Shown: positions 57,022-64,000 of the stretch, piece after piece
Numbering within the stretch: the stretch's first letter is position 1
How the letters are laid out: each line of letters begins with the position of its first letter
Assembly (NCBI RefSeq): GCF_000373785.1
Contig: NZ_KB892377.1
Coordinates: 664,485 to 728,484, forward strand
DNA: 64,000 nucleotides
Direction of reading: 5' to 3'
Origin: Erysipelothrix tonsillarum DSM 14972
Lineage (GTDB): Bacteria; Bacillota_I; Bacilli_A; Erysipelotrichales; Erysipelotrichaceae
Position numbers and translations under genes: made by a program
Notes under the pieces: model-generated
What the model saw: only the letters and a program-made list of their open reading frames with translations
What the model was told of the DNA's origin: nothing
Database searches by the model: none

Positions 57022-57030
57022 TGGTATAAT
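57022..57030 (+). promoter_or_regulatory. extended -10 promoter of tRNA-Ser
   Basis: TGGTATAAT, ending 10 nt before the tRNA. Confidence 0.6.
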
Positions 57031-57040
57031 ACACATTGTT

Positions 57041-57129
57041 GGAGAAATACCCAAGAGGCTGAAGGGGTCGGTCTCGAAAACCGATAGGAGTGAAAGCTCG
57101 CGAGGGTTCAAATCCCTCTTTCTCCGCCA
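57041..57129 (+). tRNA. tRNA-Ser (anticodon CGA)
   Basis: Acceptor stem GGAGAAA (57041-57047) pairs with TTTCTCC (57119-57125), discriminator G and encoded CCA. The anticodon stem TCGGT/ACCGA encloses loop CTCGAAA, giving anticodon CGA, which reads TCG. A long variable arm (about 16 nt, AGGAGTGAAAGCTC region) and GGTTCAAATCC T-arm are as expected for a class II tRNA-Ser. Single gene with its own promoter and terminator, between the ATPase operon and pfp. Confidence 0.97.
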
Positions 57130-57141
57130 TATTAAATTAAC

Positions 57142-57169
57142 CAATCACATACTTGTGATTGTTTTTTTT
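57142..57169 (+). terminator. terminator after tRNA-Ser
   Basis: CAATCACA (57142-57149) pairs with TGTGATTG (57154-57161), loop TACT, then T8. Confidence 0.9.
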
Positions 57170-57251
57170 ATTTAATGTGTACATTCTCATTTAAACACTT
57201 ATAGGATTTTAAATCAACAGAGAAACCAACTTGTCATTTGAAATTGTAATG

Positions 57252-57279
57252 AAAAAGAAAAGACCCCGAGGGGTCTTTT
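57252..57279 (-). terminator. terminator after the PPi-type phosphofructokinase
   Basis: AAAAGACCCC (57258-57267) pairs with GGGGTCTTTT (57270-57279), tight loop, then TTTTC/TTTTT on the minus strand. Confidence 0.85.
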
Positions 57280-57283
57280 ACAA

Positions 57284-58495
57284 TTAACGCATGTAGAACG
57301 GTTTCACTTGACGTGGTAACCCTTTTTCATCAAACATTACAACTGGACGACCCACTAATAGTGGTGCGATGTAATCATGAGCTTCTTGAGCAATTCCAGA
57401 GAATTCTGGTAAAATCCACTCAAGTGGGAAATTCTTCACATGGTTTGCAACATTACTTGCATCGGTTGCAAAGAATTCAACATCATACTCTTCAACACCT
57501 TCAACACGTTTTAATGCAACCATTTTCCCTGTGAATGATGGTTCCATTGAACGCATGTGTGCAGACATTCCGAGTTTGAATGATTCTTCCACATCAACTT
57601 TTGATTGTTCTGTAGCATGTGAACGTTGTGCATTACTTAAATCTTGAACCTTAGCACGTTCTGAAATCCCTGCTTCAAGGATCATTTCGCGTAAAGCATT
57701 ACCTGCTCCACCTAATACTGCGTGACCAAATGTATCATTTTTTGATTCACCAGCAGCTAAGTAAGTTCCATCTTCATAACGAACACCTTCACTTACTACG
57801 ATATAGCATTTATTTTTTTCATTAATATGTTTTTGAACTGTTTTTAAGAATAATTCTTTATCGAATGCTAGTTCAGGAAGAACTACCATATCAACAACAC
57901 CTGATACACATGCACTAGCTGCTAACCAGCCAGCGTCACGTCCCATTGTTTCAAGAATAAATACATCTTGACGTGTATATACAGTACTATCTAACCATGT
58001 TTGGTAAGCAGTTGTAGCGATGAATTTCGCAGCACTTGCAAATCCTGGACAGTGATCGATAACCATGAGGTCATTATCAACTGTTTTTGGACATCCAACA
58101 AATTGGAATTCGGTGTGTCCGTTTGCTTCTGCATATTGTGATAAAGCATACACTGTATCCATCGAGTCATTTCCACCTACATAGAACATTGTACGAATAT
58201 CGTGTTTTTCTAAAATTGCAAACAATTTTTCGAAATCTGCAACGTTTTCACGTTTTAATTTATAACGACATGAACCTAAAGCACTTGAAGGTGTTTGACG
58301 TAAAACATTGTTTTCGTCTTCACTCATGTGAGTTAAGTCTACAAATTTTTCTTCAAGAATTCCTTCAATTCCATGAAGACCACCTAAAACCACATCATAA
58401 ATTGGATTTAATTGGTTTGCTTTAACGATACCTGCAACAGTAGCGTTAATTACTGATGTTGGCCCACCTGATTGAGCCACTAAACATTTAGCCAT
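57284..58495 (-). CDS. pfp: phosphofructokinase, pyrophosphate-dependent type
   Basis: Phosphorylates fructose 6-phosphate, most likely with PPi, reversibly (403 aa). It has LVAQSGGPTSVINATVAG, the GGND motif (107-110; ATP enzymes have GGDG at this place) and PKTVDND (136-142; Lys in place of the Gly of GTIDND), both marks of PPi-dependent enzymes. MGRDAGWLAASACV and YDYIAPLLVG-like HDYIAPLLVGR follow. It is transcribed alone from a strong promoter. Phosphoryl donor is predicted from these residues, not measured. Confidence 0.9.
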   Translation of the reverse strand: MAKCLVAQSGGPTSVINATVAGIVKANQLNPIYDVVLGGLHGIEGILEEKFVDLTHMSEDENNVLRQTPSSALGSCRYKLKRENVADFEKLFAILEKHDIRTMFYVGGNDSMDTVYALSQYAEANGHTEFQFVGCPKTVDNDLMVIDHCPGFASAAKFIATTAYQTWLDSTVYTRQDVFILETMGRDAGWLAASACVSGVVDMVVLPELAFDKELFLKTVQKHINEKNKCYIVVSEGVRYEDGTYLAAGESKNDTFGHAVLGGAGNALREMILEAGISERAKVQDLSNAQRSHATEQSKVDVEESFKLGMSAHMRSMEPSFTGKMVALKRVEGVEEYDVEFFATDASNVANHVKNFPLEWILPEFSGIAQEAHDYIAPLLVGRPVVMFDEKGLPRQVKPFYMR

Positions 58496-58528
58496 AGTAA
58501 TATACTCCTTTATTTTTTACCAATTCCT

Positions 58529-58557
58529 ATTATACACAATAATATCAAAATAGCCAA
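58529..58557 (-). promoter_or_regulatory. promoter of the PPi-type phosphofructokinase
   Basis: Minus-strand TTGGCT (58552-58557), 17-nt spacer, TATAAT (58529-58534). Confidence 0.7.
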
Positions 58558-58572
58558 ATAAGAAAGCGAATT

Positions 58573-60423
58573 CTAAGCGTTTTCTTCTAAGATTTCAGAA
58601 ACCTCAGCCCATTCATTTTCTCGGTGCTTGATTGCATTATGAATTTCATCAATAGTTTGATTTAATTGATTCATTTTCTCATAATCATGATAATAATCAG
58701 GATTGAACCGCAGTTCACGATGAACTTCCAAATCCTCATAATACTCGATTAATTCTTCTTCGAGTTTCTTTTGTCTGTTTTTTAATTTTTTGATATTAAC
58801 ATATTCATCTTTATTATTTGCCTTTTGCTCGGTTACTTTCTGTTTTCCTTCATTAACAATTTCAGTCATAGACTTTTCGGTATGTTGAAGTTCGCCATCC
58901 TTAAGTAAAAGAATATCTGTTGCTAATTTTTCAATAAAATAACGATCATGAGACACAAATATCATCGTACCATCGTAATTAATCAATGATTTCTCAAGTG
59001 CTTCCTTACCTTGAATATCAAGATGATTCGTAGGCTCATCAAGTACAAGTAAGTTATCATGACTCAACATCAATTTTACAAGCGATAGACGAACACGTTC
59101 GCCACCCGATAAGACAGCAACCGATTTAAAAACTTCCTCACCTTTAAATAGAAATTGTCCTAATGCAGTCCTGATTTCCGTATGATCAAGTTCAGGGAAA
59201 TCATCCCAAACCTCTTCAAGAATTGTTTTTTCCATTGAAAAATCAAGAAGGTTTTGATCAAAATAGCCCATTTCGATTTGATGACCCAATAAGATTTCGC
59301 CACCAAGGGGTTCAAGACGGCCTGCTAGGGATTTTAAAAGCGTCGACTTACCCGTACCATTGTCCCCTACAATGGCATAACGTCGTCCTCTGGAAAACGT
59401 TTGTGTAACCGTCGTTAATGGTTTATCGTACCCGACTGAGAAATCACTTAGTGTTAGGACTTCCTTTCCTCCGCGTAATCTTGATTTAAATTCAGCTTTA
59501 AATTCTTGGCTTTTTGAATCTTTTTTATCCAGGCGTTCGATACGATCTAAATACTTAATTTTTGATTGTGCAAAGGCAGCTTTATTTTTCTTATAACGAA
59601 ACTTCTCAATCAAACCTTCGATGCGTTCTATTTCTTTTTGTTGATTACGAACTTTAATATTATGTCGCTCAATATCTTTTTCTTTTAAGGTAAGATACCC
59701 CGTATAATTGCTCGCATAGCGTGTCGCAACATAATCTTCAATTTCCACAACAACATTACACACACGATCCAAAAATAATCGGTCATGAGATACTACAACA
59801 ACAGCACCATCATATGCATTTAGATAACCTTCAAGCCATTCAATCGTAGAAATATCCAAATGGTTCGTTGGCTCATCTAAAAACAAAATATCTGGCTTGC
59901 TGAGTAAAAGTCTCACAAATGCGAGGCGTGTCACTTGTCCACCCGAGAATGTTTCAAGAGAACGTTCTAAATCTTCGACCTTAAAATTAAATTTAGTAAG
60001 TAAGGTATTCACTTCAGTTTCAATTGAATATCCACCACGTCTTAAAAATTCGGTTTGGATTCGATCATACGCTTTTAAGACTTTGTCGCTGTGATCGGTT
60101 TTCATTACTTCTTCGAGATCGTTTAATTTAATTTGTAATTGTGTAATATCCTGATATGCTTCTGCAAAATATTCTTTAAGGAGAACTTTTTCATGAGTAA
60201 CATGAATTTGCTCTAAGAATCCAGTGCGTATACCTGACTTCCAAAATACATCTCCTTTATCAAGATGTTCTTTACCTGATAAGACATTAAAGAGGGTCGT
60301 CTTCCCGACCCCATTTGCACCGATTAATGCAACTTTTTCATTTTCTTGAATTAATAAATTCAAATCTTTAAAAAGCTCTTGGCTTCCAAAAGATTTAAAT
60401 GCACTTTTAACTTGAACTAGCAT
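58573..60423 (-). CDS. ABC-F family ATPase (ribosome-associated type)
   Basis: Soluble protein with two ABC domains and no membrane part (616 aa). Walker A sequences are GANGVGKTT (34-42) and GDNGTGKST (about 350); signatures ETFSGGQVTRLA and AVLSGGERVRLS; Walker B LFLDEPTNHLDIS and LVLDEPTNHLDIQ. The linker between them (about 230-310) is charged and helical, and the C-terminus has a coiled coil (about 540-616), as in YdiF/Uup-like proteins. These act on the ribosome E site, and some give antibiotic resistance. The subgroup is not decided here. Confidence 0.9.
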   Translation of the reverse strand: MLVQVKSAFKSFGSQELFKDLNLLIQENEKVALIGANGVGKTTLFNVLSGKEHLDKGDVFWKSGIRTGFLEQIHVTHEKVLLKEYFAEAYQDITQLQIKLNDLEEVMKTDHSDKVLKAYDRIQTEFLRRGGYSIETEVNTLLTKFNFKVEDLERSLETFSGGQVTRLAFVRLLLSKPDILFLDEPTNHLDISTIEWLEGYLNAYDGAVVVVSHDRLFLDRVCNVVVEIEDYVATRYASNYTGYLTLKEKDIERHNIKVRNQQKEIERIEGLIEKFRYKKNKAAFAQSKIKYLDRIERLDKKDSKSQEFKAEFKSRLRGGKEVLTLSDFSVGYDKPLTTVTQTFSRGRRYAIVGDNGTGKSTLLKSLAGRLEPLGGEILLGHQIEMGYFDQNLLDFSMEKTILEEVWDDFPELDHTEIRTALGQFLFKGEEVFKSVAVLSGGERVRLSLVKLMLSHDNLLVLDEPTNHLDIQGKEALEKSLINYDGTMIFVSHDRYFIEKLATDILLLKDGELQHTEKSMTEIVNEGKQKVTEQKANNKDEYVNIKKLKNRQKKLEEELIEYYEDLEVHRELRFNPDYYHDYEKMNQLNQTIDEIHNAIKHRENEWAEVSEILEENA

Positions 60424-60442
60424 TTTCTATCACCTAAATTTT

Positions 60443-61741
60443 TTAATTTGGATATCCTAATTCAGTTAGGATGCCCTTTACTGTTGCTTCTACAATTTTT
60501 GTATACTCTTGCTTCCATGTATTGAAAGTTTCATCATCGTTCATGAACCCATATTCAATTACAATTGATTGCATCCCCTTGTTACTATCCGCAGCAAAAT
60601 CGTTCAAATCCATATAAGTATCATCCATCAAACCCGCTCCTGTAAACCGTCCACCAGCCTCACGAATTGAGTCAACTGAATCAAATCCTTCAATCTTTTC
60701 AGGATGATAAACACCCGCCATACTTCTACCCGATGACCAAATTGATGGTTTTAAAGAAGTGTCATTAACAAGGTTTTTCATGATATTTGTCGCTAATTTA
60801 TTCGACGTAAAATTCGAATACATTATCGTTGTTCCTTTATCTCCAGCGTATGGACTGTTTGGCAAACGCAACTGAATATAGTATTTCGCATCAACATCAT
60901 ATGCCGTTTTTAATCGGCCATTCGACCCGTTTAGAGATTTTGGTTTGTCGTTATCACGAGCAATCATTACTCGTAATCCTTTCGCTTCTAATTTCTGTTG
61001 AATTGCTTCAGCAGTACGGTACATTTCATCACTTTCAATCAAACCTTCACGCTCGCCACCATGATCTACTATTCCATTAGCGTCTTCAACTAAGCCTACA
61101 GGATCCAATACGATGTCATATTTGTCTTTGGGCGTTTCAACGGAAGAAACTTCTAGAAAAACGTAATTATCATTCATAACTTCTTTATCTTCGTTATTGA
61201 ATAAATCCATATCTGCAATAATTCTTATTTTCTTTGAATAACCATCTTTTGAAACAGAATAGAAAACATCGTCTATTTTTTGTTCACTTCGAAGAGATAA
61301 TTGATTCAACCCTTCAAGTATTTTTACTTGATAAAATCCATCTTCTAACATCTCCATCGGAATTTTATTGTCTAAATCAACATTCATCATGTAAACACTC
61401 TCTTCATTTTTACAGAGATTATTTAAAAATACCGTTTTCCCATCAAATGGATCTTGTTCATGAACCGCGTAATCTTTATTGTATAATCCTAAAGTCTGTC
61501 CATAAATACCATAATCTTTTAAATCAATCGGCGATAAATGTTCAATGGATTCAAGCATTTCTTGTGTTTGACTAAAATCCGTCTTACAAATAGAAAATTG
61601 TGTATTGGTGTCAGGATTTATAGGCTTATATAAATCATATACCGCATAACACAATAATCCGATTAAAAGAATAAAAGGAACTACAATTTTGTAGTTCACT
61701 TTTTTTCTTTTTTTTGGAACATAGTTTGATCTATAATCCAT
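60443..61741 (-). CDS. membrane-anchored Amidase_3-like protein, probable loss of zinc ligands
   Basis: A 432-residue protein with a basic N-terminus, one membrane helix (about 17-38), a middle region without recognised domain (about 45-200) and a C-terminal N-acetylmuramoyl-L-alanine amidase fold: YDIVLDP (208-214), ESDEMYRTAEAIQQKLEAKGLRVMIARDND, LATNIMKNLV and VIEYGFMNDDE. In active enzymes the zinc ligands are LDPGHGG, a Glu, and SIHAN; here they read LDPVGLV, E236, and QLRLPN, so both histidines appear lost. It may be a regulatory or binding amidase-like protein. It lies between asnS and the ABC-F gene. Confidence 0.75.
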   Translation of the reverse strand: MDYRSNYVPKKRKKVNYKIVVPFILLIGLLCYAVYDLYKPINPDTNTQFSICKTDFSQTQEMLESIEHLSPIDLKDYGIYGQTLGLYNKDYAVHEQDPFDGKTVFLNNLCKNEESVYMMNVDLDNKIPMEMLEDGFYQVKILEGLNQLSLRSEQKIDDVFYSVSKDGYSKKIRIIADMDLFNNEDKEVMNDNYVFLEVSSVETPKDKYDIVLDPVGLVEDANGIVDHGGEREGLIESDEMYRTAEAIQQKLEAKGLRVMIARDNDKPKSLNGSNGRLKTAYDVDAKYYIQLRLPNSPYAGDKGTTIMYSNFTSNKLATNIMKNLVNDTSLKPSIWSSGRSMAGVYHPEKIEGFDSVDSIREAGGRFTGAGLMDDTYMDLNDFAADSNKGMQSIVIEYGFMNDDETFNTWKQEYTKIVEATVKGILTELGYPN

Positions 61742-61749
61742 TATTACAC

Positions 61750-63132
61750 CTAGTAATCTAAATGACGTGGCGTACGCGCAAATGGAAGTACATCACGAAT
61801 ATTTGTCATCGAAGTAATATACATTAAGAAACGCTCAAATCCAATACCAAATCCAGCATGTTTAACACCGCCGTAACGTCTTAAATCCAAATACCACTCT
61901 AGACTTTCTTTAGGAATATCCAGTTCTTGCATACGATTTTCAAGTACATCTAAACGTTCCTCACGTTGCGATCCACCCACAAGTTCACCAACATGTGGCA
62001 CCAATAAATCACAAGCAGCTACTGTTTTTCCATCATCATTTAAACGCATATAGAACGACTTAATTTCTTTTGGATAATCTGTTATAAATACAGGGCCTTT
62101 AACAACTTCTTCACTTAAGTAACGTTCATGTTCTGATTGTAAGTCTGTACCCCATTCAACTTTATATTCAAAACGATCATTTTCTTTTTGTAATAACTCG
62201 ACTGCTTCTGTATAAGACATACGTTTGAATTCACTTGATACAAGAGCATTTAAACGTTCAAGAAGTGTATCATCAATTCGTTCATTGAAAAACTTCATTT
62301 CTTCTGGAGCATTTTCGAGTACATACTCAATACAATATTTAACTAAATCTTCGATTAGATTCATATTATCTTCTAAGTCGGCAAAAGCAATCTCTGGCTC
62401 AACCATCCAAAACTCACTAGCATGACGTGCTGTATTTGAATTCTCAGCTCTAAATGTTGGGCCAAAAGTATAAACATCTCTAAATGCGAGCGCAAACGCT
62501 TCTGCATGTAATTGACCTGAAACTGTGAGACTTGCCTTTTTCCCAAAGAAATCTTTTTCGTAATCTGCATCTTCGCGCGTAGTAACTACAAATGCTTCTC
62601 CAGCACCTTCAGCATCATTTCCTGTAATTACAGGCGTATGAACGTAAACAAATCCTTGGTCTTGGAAAAACTCATGAATTGCCATCGACAGTACTGATCG
62701 AACTCTAAATACTGCCATAAATGAATTCGTACGTACACGTAGATGTGCAATTTCACGAAGATATTCATAACTGTGTCGTTTCTTTTGTAATGGGTAATCT
62801 GAGCTGCAAGCTCCCTCAAGTTTTACTTCTTTAACCTCAATTTCAAAAGGTTGTTTACCATCTGGGGTTGCTTTGAAAAGTCCAGTAACAGTAATTGCTG
62901 TTCCAGTATTATACTTTCCGATTTCATCATAGTTATCCAAACTCGCTGCGTAAACACATTGAGCACTTCTAAAATAGGTTCCATCATTAAGTTCAATAAA
63001 CCCAACGTTTTTCCCTTTACGGTTAGTTCTTACCCAACCCTGCAATTGAACAAATTCGATTGCATCTACTTCAATTTCTGAGCCATATGACATTAAGTCA
63101 TAACACTCTCGTATTGTTAAATATGAAATCAT
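61750..63132 (-). CDS. asnS: asparaginyl-tRNA synthetase
   Basis: Charges tRNA-Asn (460 aa). An N-terminal OB-fold anticodon domain ([24 protein letters not shown]), then the class II core: motif 1 region, motif 2 [24 protein letters not shown] and motif 3 [14 protein letters not shown]. The AsnRS-specific [22 protein letters not shown] is present. GAGGTG precedes the ATG. It lies 19 nt after rex. Confidence 0.97.
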   Translation of the reverse strand: MISYLTIRECYDLMSYGSEIEVDAIEFVQLQGWVRTNRKGKNVGFIELNDGTYFRSAQCVYAASLDNYDEIGKYNTGTAITVTGLFKATPDGKQPFEIEVKEVKLEGACSSDYPLQKKRHSYEYLREIAHLRVRTNSFMAVFRVRSVLSMAIHEFFQDQGFVYVHTPVITGNDAEGAGEAFVVTTREDADYEKDFFGKKASLTVSGQLHAEAFALAFRDVYTFGPTFRAENSNTARHASEFWMVEPEIAFADLEDNMNLIEDLVKYCIEYVLENAPEEMKFFNERIDDTLLERLNALVSSEFKRMSYTEAVELLQKENDRFEYKVEWGTDLQSEHERYLSEEVVKGPVFITDYPKEIKSFYMRLNDDGKTVAACDLLVPHVGELVGGSQREERLDVLENRMQELDIPKESLEWYLDLRRYGGVKHAGFGIGFERFLMYITSMTNIRDVLPFARTPRHLDY

Positions 63133-63151
63133 CTTTACACCTCAACTATTT

Positions 63152-63775
63152 TTAACGAATATTATTAGTTTGGAAAATTAATTCCTGAACTGTAGATACA
63201 ACATCAACAGTTTTTACAATGACATGTTTTGGAACTTGAATATGCTCGCTTGAAAAATCAACAATCCCAACAATACCCAAATCAACAAGTTTATCGATTG
63301 TTTCTTGAACGTTTTTGGACACTGTAACAATTGCAATTCTACAACCTTTCGGCATTCTTTCTTCCAATTCACTCATATGATAAATTGGGATATCGGAAGC
63401 TTCCCCTAATTTGTTAGGATCAATATCAAATGCACACGCAATTTCACCAACAACATGATTCCAACGATTGTAATTCAAAATAGCACGTCCTAGATTCCCA
63501 GCACCCACTAAAATTAATTCTTCTTCAAAACTCACGCCTAATAAATTATCAAACGTTTCAATAAGTGTTTTAACATCGTATCCATATCCTTGCTTACCGA
63601 GAGAACCAATAAACGAAAAATCACGACGAATTGTTGTAGATTCAATATCTACAAATAATGAAAGTTCTCGAGATAAGATACGTTCAACACCCATATTATA
63701 GAGTTTTCTTAATGCTTTTAAATATATAGGGTACCTTTGCATAGTTGCTTTAGGTACATTAGATATATTACTCAT
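63152..63775 (-). CDS. rex: redox-sensing transcriptional repressor Rex
   Basis: Represses fermentation and anaerobic genes and is released from DNA by NADH (207 aa). An N-terminal winged-helix (PKATMQRYPIYLKALRKL, ELSLFVDIESTTIRRDFSFIG) is followed by a Rossmann domain with LILVGAGNLGRAILNY and AFDIDPNKLG, and a C-terminal domain-swapped helix. GGTGGTGAT precedes the ATG. A Rex-like box lies 13-31 nt upstream, suggesting autoregulation. Confidence 0.96.
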   Translation of the reverse strand: MSNISNVPKATMQRYPIYLKALRKLYNMGVERILSRELSLFVDIESTTIRRDFSFIGSLGKQGYGYDVKTLIETFDNLLGVSFEEELILVGAGNLGRAILNYNRWNHVVGEIACAFDIDPNKLGEASDIPIYHMSELEERMPKGCRIAIVTVSKNVQETIDKLVDLGIVGIVDFSSEHIQVPKHVIVKTVDVVSTVQELIFQTNNIR

Positions 63776-63787
63776 GATATCACCACC

Positions 63788-63806
63788 GTGTAAATCATAT
63801 CACAAA
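63788..63806 (-). promoter_or_regulatory. Rex-box-like operator before rex
   Basis: Minus-strand TTTGTGATATGATTTACAC resembles the Rex consensus TTGTGAAnnnnTTCACAA (left half perfect, right half partial) and covers a TATGAT -10. Confidence 0.4.
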
Positions 63807-63832
63807 GTCAAGTTAGTTTAAATGTGAAAACT

Positions 63833-64000
63833 TTAATAAGAAATCAGTTGTTTGTTAGAAAGTGCCGAAATTTCACAATCTCCTCTAACACCTTTATCAA
63901 AGGCTATTTGACCCGCAATACCAATCATTGCAGCTTGATCCATGCAAGCCCAAAGAGGTGGAACAAGTATATTCAAATGCGGATATTTCACATTTAAATT
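63833..64000 (-). CDS. tsaD: tRNA threonylcarbamoyltransferase TsaD, 3' end only
   Basis: The last 55 codons of the gene enter from the right edge. The translated end contains LNILVPPLWACMDQAAMIGIAG, matching the TsaD/Gcp C-terminal segment 'PPLxxCTDNAAMIG', which holds metal and nucleotide contacts (quoted loosely), followed by a short variable tail ending QLISY. TsaD with TsaB and TsaE makes the t6A base of ANN-reading tRNAs. It precedes rex by 57 nt. Confidence 0.9.
   Translation of the reverse strand, partial: NLNVKYPHLNILVPPLWACMDQAAMIGIAGQIAFDKGVRGDCEISALSNKQLISY

Noticed and set aside
56929..57144. 71-codon minus-strand frame
   Set aside because: It is the reverse complement of the tRNA-Ser gene and flanks, a known source of spurious frames.
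1..64000. CRISPR array, insertion sequence, prophage or integron
   Set aside because: No regularly spaced repeats, transposase, integrase or phage structural genes seen; gene content is housekeeping throughout.

Overview
This 64-kb window is AT-rich chromosomal DNA from a Firmicute-type bacterium, most likely an Erysipelotrichia member such as Erysipelothrix or a close relative. The reasons are: Firmicute-specific replication genes (dnaB-dnaI), a threonine T-box, RqcH, a PASTA kinase, Rex, strong AGGAGG ribosome binding sites, TGA used as a stop (mutM, mreC), an archaeal/V-type ATPase operon, and both ATP- and PPi-dependent phosphofructokinases. The genus is an inference; no 16S gene is present. 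Almost every gene is housekeeping. I see no insertion sequence, prophage, integrase or CRISPR array.

Layout. 1-1.6 kb: small SSB-like protein, thyA and the start of a dihydrofolate reductase gene cut by the left edge. 1.7-4.1 kb: M16 peptidase pair ymfF-ymfH. 4.2-5.7 kb: pncB (+). 5.9-12.1 kb: nucleoside ABC importer (nupO, nupP, nupQ) and two tandem BMP-family lipoproteins; the importer operon has its own promoter with a cre-like box and a ~150-nt structured leader ending in an intrinsic terminator. 12.4-18.9 kb: T-box-controlled thrS, aminopeptidase, ROK kinase, pyk, pfkA. 19-25 kb: dnaI, dnaB, coaE, mutM, polA. 25-31.8 kb: an unusual metal-type binding lipoprotein, an AI-2E-type permease, mreD, mreC, radC, a 40-codon membrane peptide, ftsZ, ftsA. 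32-40.8 kb: rpmB (+), then thiN, rpe, rsgA, prkC, stp, rsmB, priA, gmk as one long minus-strand operon. 41-46 kb: plus-strand rqcH, a HAD phosphatase, two unknown membrane proteins and a minimal A24 prepilin-type peptidase, with a YgjP-like metallopeptidase on the other strand. 46-48.4 kb: HD hydrolase and ptsI. 48.7-56.9 kb: nine-gene V-type ATPase operon. 57.0 kb: tRNA-Ser(CGA). 57.3-63.8 kb: PPi-PFK, then the rex-asnS-amidase-like-ABC-F cluster. The right edge holds the 3' end of tsaD.

Together the genes cover folate/thymidylate synthesis, nucleoside salvage, glycolysis with PTS uptake, ion-motive ATP hydrolysis or synthesis, replication restart and repair, cell division and shape, and translation quality control. 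No obviously new multi-gene system stands out. The points most worth a second look are the unidentified leader RNA of the nup operon, a 30-codon peptide gene whose Shine-Dalgarno sequence lies in a hairpin between pncB and nupQ, and several conserved proteins that have lost metal ligands (a ZnuA-like lipoprotein, an Amidase_3-like protein, PriA, and a ROK kinase).
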